Assembly (NCBI GenBank): GCA_009778235.1
Contig: WRKE01000275.1
Span: 1 to 11,432, forward strand
Direction: 5' to 3'
Origin: Pseudomonadota bacterium
GTDB taxonomy: Bacteria > Desulfobacterota > Desulfobulbia > Desulfobulbales > Desulfobulbaceae
Length of the DNA stretch: 11,432 nucleotides
A program made the position numbers and the translations under genes. Within the stretch, counting starts at the first letter, position 1, and each line of letters opens with the position of its first letter. Shown in pieces: positions 6,368 through 11,432 of this stretch. Under the pieces are notes generated by a model that saw only the letters and a program-made list of their open reading frames with translations, was not told the origin of the DNA and ran no database searches.

Positions 6368-7789
6368 TCAGGTCTCCTTTTCCAGTTCTTTGAGTTTTTC
6401 GAGGATCGCTTTGGCCTCGGAGCGGATCTTATCCGGCACGTTGGTATCCTTGCTGACCCGCAAGAGATATTGCCTGGCCACCTTCACCTTGCCCCGGTAG
6501 AGATTGTACTTGCCCAGATAAAAGCCGCTCACCCCTTCTTTGCCGCGATTGGCCGCCAACTCCCCCAGATCGTAATACACCTGGGGATACTCGGGCATGG
6601 TCAGGGCCACCCGCTGAAGCATCTGCTCTGCCCTGGGATTGTTGCCGCTCATCAGCTCTATCTTGCCCAACTGATAGGCGCCGTACACGTCGCTCGGATT
6701 GCGCTTGAAGGACTGTTCCAAGATGTTCCTGGCCTCGTCATAGTTGCCACTGCCCACCAGTAGAACCGCCTTGTCGATCTCCAGCACCTCTCTTTGCGGA
6801 TATTGCTCCTGCACGAACGCCAACTGGCGGAGCGCCTCCGGGTAGTTGCGGTCTTCCCCCGCGATCAGGGCCAGGCCGTAACGGGCCATGGTCTGCTGTT
6901 CCTTGTCTGTACCCGTGGTTGCGGCCGTGGCGCAATAGGTCCGCAGCTTGTCGAGGTCCATGGATTGCACCAGCACCCGGTACTTGAAGCGGAGAAAATC
7001 GAAATTGTCGGTCTGGTGCTGCGGTTGCGGCACGCCCTTCTGCCGCATCATTTCCAAAAGCGACTGGACATATCCCAACCGGGCTTCCGGATTCGGATGG
7101 GTCAGGAGATATTGCGGCACCTCACTGCCCATGCTGTAGCGAGTGACGCGACGCATACTCTTGAGCATGCCCTCCATGGCCGAAGGATCGCGGCCCATTT
7201 GCTGCATCCAGCCGAAGGAAAGCCGGTCGGCCTGCTCTTCATCCTCGCGGCTGTATTGCAGATTGGCCGCCTGGCCCGCCGCCAGCGAACCGGTCAGCAG
7301 TCCCTGAGACAAACCGGGAACCCCCAAGGCCACGCCGGCGATCCCGGCGATCAAAGCAAGGGCACTGACCTTGGTGCCCTTGTCGAGTCGCTGGGCAATA
7401 TGACGGCTGACCACATGGCCGATTTCGTGGGCAAGAACGCTCACCAATTGGTCCTCGTTGTACATCGCCTCGATCAGGCCGGTATAAAAAAAGACCAGCC
7501 CGGCAGGGGCGGCAAAGGCGTTGAACTGGCCGCTCTGGACCACGAAGAAGCGGTAATTGAAGGGCTGAGGCCCGATGGTGGTCAGGACTCTCTTTCCTAA
7601 TTCGTTGATATACTGACTGATATCCGGGTCATCCAAGACCGGGAACTGCCTGCGGACCGTAAAGAGCAATTGCTCGCCTATCTTGCGTTCCTCGCCGATG
7701 GTCAGTGCCTGCACATACAGCGGCGCCCCCAGGTGAAGCAGGAGAACGAAAACGGTAAGCCAGCGGAAAAAACGGCATTGTCTGAACAT
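6368..7789 (-). CDS. periplasmic M48 metalloprotease with TPRs (BepA/YfgC-like)
   Basis: A 473-residue exported protease/chaperone of the BepA family, which assists outer-membrane protein assembly and degrades stalled substrates. A signal peptide occupies about 1-28 (basic start, hydrophobic core, cleavage after VQA). The zinc motif is H121-E-x-x-H125 in LAHEIGHVVSRH. The third ligand is probably E184 in SREDEEQAD, and H231 in LLTHPNPEARLG corresponds to the regulatory His-switch region. A hydrophobic Gly/Ala-rich segment (about 143-170) lies between them. The C-terminal half (about 260-470) is helical and TPR-like. The ATG at 7789 has no clear Shine-Dalgarno; no better start is seen. It is followed at 5 bp by nikR and is divergent from the ABC ATPase. 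LoiP-like roles are an alternative, but the TPR tail favours BepA. Confidence 0.9.
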   Translation of the reverse strand: MFRQCRFFRWLTVFVLLLHLGAPLYVQALTIGEERKIGEQLLFTVRRQFPVLDDPDISQYINELGKRVLTTIGPQPFNYRFFVVQSGQFNAFAAPAGLVFFYTGLIEAMYNEDQLVSVLAHEIGHVVSRHIAQRLDKGTKVSALALIAGIAGVALGVPGLSQGLLTGSLAAGQAANLQYSREDEEQADRLSFGWMQQMGRDPSAMEGMLKSMRRVTRYSMGSEVPQYLLTHPNPEARLGYVQSLLEMMRQKGVPQPQHQTDNFDFLRFKYRVLVQSMDLDKLRTYCATAATTGTDKEQQTMARYGLALIAGEDRNYPEALRQLAFVQEQYPQREVLEIDKAVLLVGSGNYDEARNILEQSFKRNPSDVYGAYQLGKIELMSGNNPRAEQMLQRVALTMPEYPQVYYDLGELAANRGKEGVSGFYLGKYNLYRGKVKVARQYLLRVSKDTNVPDKIRSEAKAILEKLKELEKET

Positions 7790-8074
7790 GGGAGAAATAT
7801 CCGCTCAATCAATCGTCTGGGTATTCTTGTGATTACAGCGGGACCAAGGCCATATTGCCCCGGCCACACTCCGCAAGGTACTGCGTTCAACCGCTGACCG
7901 CAACGCCGAAGACGTGAAAAAGGTGCGACTCAAGGGTCCAATCCCGAATGAAAAAACGTCGTTCGCCCCGACCGGTCGGCGGCCAAGCAGGCGGCCAACG
8001 CCAAACCAGCATCTTCCTGTTGCCCTGGGGCGGCCCCTCGGGTAGGGTAGCGCATTCTTTCACAGGTTGCAGCC
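7790..8074. other. divergent intergenic region
   Basis: This 285-bp gap lies between the M48 protease (leftward) and the ABC ATPase (rightward), so promoters for both should be here. A weak rightward pair is TTGTGA (7827-7832) with CATATT (7851-7856) at 18 bases. I found no good leftward pair. A perfect 12-base palindrome CCGACCGGTCGG lies at 7968-7979 and could be an operator or chance in GC-rich DNA. An open frame starting at 7948 runs into the ATPase gene in another frame and has no family signature. Confidence 0.4.
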
Positions 8075-9697
8075 ATGGTTCCCTTACTCGTTGTCGATCA
8101 ATTCTCCCTCGCCTTCCGCACCGTCGAAGGCCACCTGTCCCCAGTGCTGGACCAGGTCGCCTTTCGCATTGCCGAAGGCGAAACTCACGCCCTGGTCGGT
8201 GAATCCGGTTCCGGTAAATCGGTCACCGCGCTGTCCATCCTGCGTTTGTTGGAGGAGACCAACGATATCCAAACCAACGGCTCCATCCTCTTCGCAGGGC
8301 AGAACCTGGGAACGCTGGATAAGCCGTCGATCCGGGCCATCCGCGGTAACCGGATCGCCATGATCTTCCAGGAGCCGATGACCGCCCTCAACCCGGTCTA
8401 CCCCATCGGCGACCAGTTGTTGGAACCGCTGATGCTCCACCAGCGCCTCAGCAAAAAAGAGGCCTTTTCGCGCGCCCTGCACCTGTTGGAACGTACCGGC
8501 ATCGATAACCCGCAAGACCGGATCAACAGCTATCCGCACCAATTGTCCGGCGGCCAGCGCCAACGGGTGATCATTGCCATGGCCCTGGCCTGCAAGCCCA
8601 GGCTACTGATCGCCGACGAGCCCACCACTGCTCTGGATGTCACCATCCAGAACCAGATCCTTGAGCTCATCCAAGATATCCAGCAGGAATACGGGATGTC
8701 GGTTCTGCTCATCACCCATGACCTGCCGATGGTGCGCAAGATCGCCGACACGGTTTCGATCATGCATGGCGGCCGCATTGTCGAGCAAGGCCCGGTGGCG
8801 GAGTTGTTCGCCAATCCGCGAGAGGAATACACCAGACGCCTGCTGTCCGCTGTGCCCGAAGGGGTGCAACAGACCAGGCCAGGCGGCGACCAGTTGATTA
8901 AAATCAACCACATCACCTGCAGCTTTGTCCTGAAAACCGGCTGGACCGATTGGCTGCGCCAAAGGCGGCCGGCATTCAAGGCCGTGGACGATATCAGCCT
9001 GAGCCTGCATGCCGGTACCACCTTGGGCGTGGTGGGTGAATCGGGCTCGGGCAAGTCCACCCTGGCCCTTTGCCTGCTTGGGCTCATCCGCTACGACGGC
9101 CAGGTTTTTTATTTTCCCGCGCCAGGAGTCAGCCATTGCCTCTCGAACTTACGCGGCAGCCGGTTCCGTCCATTGCGCAAGGAGTTGCAGATCGTGTTCC
9201 AAGATCCTTTCTCCTCCTTGTCACCGCGCATGACCGTCGAGCAGATCATTGCCGAGGGGCTTGAGATCCACGGCCTCGGCGGCACCAAGGCTGAGCGGCG
9301 CCTCCTGGTGGAGCAAGCCCTGCGCGACGTTGAACTCGACCCGGCCCTGGCCAGCCGGTTTCCGCACGAGTTTTCCGGGGGCCAACGCCAGCGTATCGCC
9401 ATTGCCCGCGCCATCATCCTGCGGCCCAAACTGCTCATCCTGGACGAGCCCACCAGCGCCCTGGACATGACTATCCAGAAACAGGTGCTTGAATTGTTGC
9501 GGCAACTGCAAAACCGCTATCAACTAACCTATATCTTCATCACCCATGACCTACGCACCGTCCGCTCCCTGGCCGACCACCTGGCCGTGATGCAGCGGGG
9601 CCGCATCGTCGAAAGTGGCCCGGCCGCCGCCCTGTTCGCCAACCCGCGGCAGGAATACACCCGGCGTCTCTTTGCCGCCGCCTTTCATCGAACCTGA
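8075..9697 (+). CDS. two-domain ABC transporter ATP-binding protein (YejF/OppDF-like)
   Basis: Fused double ATPase of 540 residues that would power uptake of peptides or similar solutes through a two-permease ABC importer. Domain 1 (about 1-265) has Walker A GESGSGKS at 42-49, Q99, signature LSGGQRQR at 157-164, Walker B D181-E182 and H215. Domain 2 (about 275-540) has Walker A at 321-328, Q376, signature FSGGQRQR at 433-440, D457-E458 and H491. Both ATP sites look intact. NP-x-x-EYTRRLL tails follow each domain, typical of the OppD/OppF and YejF group. The start is an ATG with only a weak AGG upstream. No permease or binding protein is in the window, so the partners must be elsewhere. DsrE-family and mazG genes follow on the same strand. 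Confidence 0.93.
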   Translation: MVPLLVVDQFSLAFRTVEGHLSPVLDQVAFRIAEGETHALVGESGSGKSVTALSILRLLEETNDIQTNGSILFAGQNLGTLDKPSIRAIRGNRIAMIFQEPMTALNPVYPIGDQLLEPLMLHQRLSKKEAFSRALHLLERTGIDNPQDRINSYPHQLSGGQRQRVIIAMALACKPRLLIADEPTTALDVTIQNQILELIQDIQQEYGMSVLLITHDLPMVRKIADTVSIMHGGRIVEQGPVAELFANPREEYTRRLLSAVPEGVQQTRPGGDQLIKINHITCSFVLKTGWTDWLRQRRPAFKAVDDISLSLHAGTTLGVVGESGSGKSTLALCLLGLIRYDGQVFYFPAPGVSHCLSNLRGSRFRPLRKELQIVFQDPFSSLSPRMTVEQIIAEGLEIHGLGGTKAERRLLVEQALRDVELDPALASRFPHEFSGGQRQRIAIARAIILRPKLLILDEPTSALDMTIQKQVLELLRQLQNRYQLTYIFITHDLRTVRSLADHLAVMQRGRIVESGPAAALFANPRQEYTRRLFAAAFHRT

Positions 9698-9715
9698 ACC
9701 TTGGAACGTAACCCG

Positions 9716-10066
9716 ATGATCTACCGCGCTGTTCTCCATGTTGACCTTGATGAGGTCAAGCCGCTGACCATCGCCCTGGCCAATGCCGGCAACCTGCTCC
9801 GCTCCATTCCGGAGAAGCATTACGACCTGGTCATCCTGTTCAATGGCCCCGCGGTCAACCTGCTGCAAGCCGAGCTGTGCGCGCCCTTTCGCGAGGAGAT
9901 CTGGCAATTGCAGCAGGCCAGGGTGGCATTCAAGGTCTGCCGCAATGCCTTAAACCACTTCAATATCGATCCGGAAAACCTGATTGAGGGCTGCGAGATT
10001 GTCCCGGCCGGAATCGTGGCCCTGATCGAACTCCAGCAAGGCGGCTACGCCTACATCAAGCCCTGA
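9716..10066 (+). CDS. DsrE/DsrF-family protein
   Basis: Small 116-residue protein of the DsrE fold (DsrE/YchN group), some members of which carry sulfur as persulfide on a cysteine while others have no known role. Family features are the start YRAVLHVD, NLL, the core DLVILFNGPAV, the segment KVCRNALN with C75, then VPAGIVALIELQQGGYAYIKP at the end. C75 sits where DsrE-type active cysteines lie; C55 and C93 are additional. It has no signal peptide. The start is the ATG 18 bp after the ABC ATPase stop; an in-frame TTG at 9701 is an alternative. It is probably co-transcribed with the ATPase. C75 makes a sulfur-relay role possible, but nothing in the window proves it. Confidence 0.85.
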   Translation: MIYRAVLHVDLDEVKPLTIALANAGNLLRSIPEKHYDLVILFNGPAVNLLQAELCAPFREEIWQLQQARVAFKVCRNALNHFNIDPENLIEGCEIVPAGIVALIELQQGGYAYIKP

Positions 10067-10297
10067 ACCTTGCTTTTCTCTTTCTCAAATGACTCCCTCG
10101 TCGAGCTTGATGGTCAGGCGCAGTTCATGGGGCCTCTTGTCGGTGTCCAATCTCTGACCAGTGATTTCATACGGAGCACGTACGCAAGCTCTAAGGCAAT
10201 GATATCGTTCCTGTTCATAATATCCCCGGTCATTTGCTGTGGAGCTGATCCAGCTATGCATCAATTCCACACCAGATGACGAAGAGCCTAAAAAATC
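10067..10297. other. intergenic spacer before mazG
   Basis: I see no credible gene, terminator or strong promoter in this stretch. The reading frames on both strands lack ribosome sites. A minus-strand frame (codons from about 10261 down to 10085) gives ERYHCLRACVRAPYEI, faintly like the start of a PilZ domain, but it is too short and too weak to call. The region may be remains of a decayed gene. Confidence 0.35.
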
Positions 10298-10402
10298 ATG
10301 ATAAAAGGTGTGGTCGATTACCTCGAACATCTCTTGAGCGACTTGAGCGCCGCTCTTCACGCCCCTATTGAACAGGCCCTGCGCCTGCTTGCCGCCCGGT
10401 GA
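10298..10402 (+). CDS. possible 34-residue small ORF ahead of mazG
   Basis: An ATG frame begins MIKGVVDYLEHLL and ends LRLLAAR, stopping with the TGA at 10400-10402. Leucines and alanines are spaced as in an amphipathic helix. It is preceded in frame by TAA at 10289-10291. No good ribosome site is visible. Its stop overlaps a GTG (10399-10401) that could start mazG, giving the GTGA arrangement of coupled genes. It could be a real leader peptide, the tail of a decayed gene, or chance. Confidence 0.2.
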   Translation: MIKGVVDYLEHLLSDLSAALHAPIEQALRLLAAR

Positions 10403-10407
10403 CCACC

Positions 10408-10827
10408 ATGGAACAGCCGCCACCCCAAGATATTGGCTCCGCCTTTGCCCGTCTTTCGCAACTGGTCGCCACCCTGCGCGGGCCCGGTGGATGCCCTTGG
10501 GATATCAAGCAGACCCCGCTTTCCTTGAAAAAATACCTCCTGGAAGAATGCCAGGAGTTGGCCGACGCCATCGACAGCGGCGATGAGGCGGCCATCTGTG
10601 AGGAGATGGGTGATGTCTACTTCATCCTGGCCATGCTGGCCGCAATGTACAGCGAACAAGACCGGTTTACCGCCGAAGATGCGGTGGAGTCCATCATTGC
10701 CAAGATGATCCGGCGCCATCCCCATGTCTTTGGCGACACCCCGGTCACCGACGAACAGGCCCTGCGGGAGCAATGGCAACGGATCAAGCAACAGGAAAAG
10801 CACCCGACCGACCCTTCTCTCTCCTGA
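10408..10827 (+). CDS. mazG: MazG-family nucleoside triphosphate pyrophosphohydrolase, single domain
   Basis: All-alpha NTP pyrophosphohydrolase that hydrolyses (d)NTPs to monophosphates and pyrophosphate, cleaning non-canonical nucleotides. The 139-residue protein has one MazG domain: LR-x4-CPWDIKQT (23-36), the metal motif E46-E47-x-x-E50, then E66-x-x-D69, and the family end KMIRRHPHVFG. It is about half the length of the two-domain E. coli MazG (263 residues) and lacks the second domain. I start at the ATG with GGTGA five bases upstream; a GTG nine bases earlier, overlapping a tiny upstream frame, is possible. It lies downstream of the ABC/DsrE genes and upstream of the rpsF promoter. The glutamates and aspartate required for metal are intact, so it should be active. 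Confidence 0.92.
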   Translation: MEQPPPQDIGSAFARLSQLVATLRGPGGCPWDIKQTPLSLKKYLLEECQELADAIDSGDEAAICEEMGDVYFILAMLAAMYSEQDRFTAEDAVESIIAKMIRRHPHVFGDTPVTDEQALREQWQRIKQQEKHPTDPSLS

Positions 10828-10839
10828 CCTGCTTTTCTC

Positions 10840-10869
10840 TTGACAATTCCAGTCATTTTCTACTATTTT
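10840..10869 (+). promoter_or_regulatory. sigma-70 promoter of the rpsF operon
   Basis: Consensus TTGACA (10840-10845), an 18-base spacer and TATTTT (10864-10869) just after mazG. Transcription would start near 10876, leaving a leader of about 74 bases before rpsF. The perfect -35 box and AT-rich spacer support a strong ribosomal-protein promoter; the spacer is one base longer than ideal. Confidence 0.65.
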
Positions 10870-10892
10870 ATCTTTTTTTATCTTACCCACCC

Positions 10893-10925
10893 TTCTCGCT
10901 CTCACCGTCAGGATAGAAGCGAGGG
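10893..10925 (+). promoter_or_regulatory. rpsF leader hairpin, candidate S6:S18 binding site
   Basis: TTCTCGCT (10893-10900) pairs with AGCGAGGG (10918-10925), six Watson-Crick pairs plus two G-U pairs, enclosing CTCACCGTCAGGATAGA with CCG at 10905-10907. In many bacteria the S6:S18 complex binds an rpsF leader hairpin that presents CCG and so represses its own operon. Position, about 25 bases before the ATG, and the CCG fit that model. The match to the published motif is judged by eye only. Confidence 0.38.
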
Positions 10926-10949
10926 CCAATCAGACCACGAGGAGGAATC

Positions 10950-11375
10950 ATGCGTCATTACGAAACCACGTATATTCTGCGTCCAAACCTGGGCGAGGAT
11001 CTATGCACCGAAATCATCGATCGCACCAATGCCATCGTCACCAACGACGGCGGCGCGATCATCTGCCTGGATCGATGGGGAGTCAAGCGACTGGCCTACG
11101 AAATCAGCCGGGAAGTTCAAGGGTATTACGTCTACATGAACTATGCCGCTCCCGGCAAGACGGTTGACGAAATCGAACGTATCTTCAGAATTGATGACCG
11201 GGTTCTCCGTTACCTGACGGTCAAGTTGGGTGACAACATGAATGCTGAGGCCATTGAGGCCGAAAAACAGCAGATCGCTGAAAAAGCCGCGGCCCGCGCC
11301 CAGGCGCAATCCGAAAACTCTGAAGGCGACGATTTTGACGGCGAGCATCTGGATGAGGATGCCGCAGAAGAGTAA
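10950..11375 (+). CDS. rpsF: 30S ribosomal protein bS6
   Basis: Primary-site ribosomal protein of the 30S platform that binds 16S rRNA together with bS18. The protein has 141 residues. The start RHYETTYILRPNL and the segment GGAIICLDRWGVKRLAYEI are diagnostic, followed by GYYVYMNY and EIERIFRIDDRVLRYLTVK. The body (about 1-95) is standard; the rest is an alanine- and glutamate-rich acidic tail ending DEDAAEE, long but common in this group. Start: ATG with AGGAGG five bases upstream. It has its own promoter and leader hairpin, and the next gene starts 41 bp downstream, as expected for rpsF-rpsR order. Confidence 0.97.
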   Translation: MRHYETTYILRPNLGEDLCTEIIDRTNAIVTNDGGAIICLDRWGVKRLAYEISREVQGYYVYMNYAAPGKTVDEIERIFRIDDRVLRYLTVKLGDNMNAEAIEAEKQQIAEKAAARAQAQSENSEGDDFDGEHLDEDAAEE

Positions 11376-11416
11376 TTCGCCGTTTCGTGCCCAGTTTAAC
11401 GCAAGGAGTTTTGCAT

Positions 11417-11432
11417 ATGTCTCAGCAGAAAA
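11417..11432 (+). CDS. rpsR: start of next ribosomal-operon gene, probably bS18
   Basis: Only the first five codons are visible (MSQQK). The ATG is preceded by AAGGAG eight bases upstream, a good ribosome site, and lies 41 bp after rpsF. The usual bacterial order is rpsF-rpsR, sometimes with ssb between them, so bS18 is the best guess. The visible residues cannot distinguish it. Confidence 0.5.

Noticed and set aside
10085..10423. Minus-strand frame with a faint PilZ-like segment (ERYHCLRACVRAPYEI)
   Set aside because: The RxxxR spacing is off by one, the rest of a PilZ domain is missing, and there is no clear ribosome site; not enough to call a gene or pseudogene.

Overview
The window looks like a chromosomal piece of a GC-rich, anaerobic, Desulfobacterota-type bacterium; a Desulfobulbales-like sulfur metaboliser is my best guess. 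This rests on gene content (a complex I operon headed by a molybdoenzyme/iron-sulfur pair, a sigma-54 activator, NikR, a DsrE-family protein) and on general resemblance, not on a search, so the taxonomy is inference. Most genes are core functions. I see no insertion sequence, CRISPR array, phage gene or attachment site.

Left part (1-3113, all minus strand): one tightly packed operon reading right to left. A cytoplasmic, Tat-less molybdopterin oxidoreductase comes first, then a four-cluster ferredoxin subunit, then nuoA, then the start of nuoB, which runs off the window. Gaps are 16 and 12 bp, and nuoA/nuoB overlap by 13 bp. This suggests the Mo/Fe-S pair is made together with NADH:quinone oxidoreductase (complex I) and may feed electrons into it.

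Spacer (3114-3737): about 620 bp without a convincing gene, holding a strong nested palindrome (3267-3324), an AT-rich stretch (about 3330-3480) and a run of hairpins (3540-3708) that ends in a perfect, bidirectional terminator (3738-3780). A small RNA here is possible.

Middle (3786-7789): tRNA-Ser(GGA) and tadA lie on the minus strand. A plus-strand sigma-54 activator with a degenerate receiver domain diverges from tadA. It converges with a minus-strand pair: a BepA/M48-type periplasmic metalloprotease with TPRs, followed 5 bp later by the nickel regulator nikR.

Right part (8075-11432, plus strand): a two-domain peptide/oligopeptide ABC ATPase (YejF-like) with no permease in view, a DsrE-family protein, a roughly 330-bp spacer with a tiny ORF, a single-domain MazG pyrophosphohydrolase, and then a ribosomal protein operon with its own promoter: rpsF (bS6) followed by the first codons of what is probably rpsR. 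The rpsF leader has a hairpin displaying CCG, as expected if S6:S18 autoregulates this operon.
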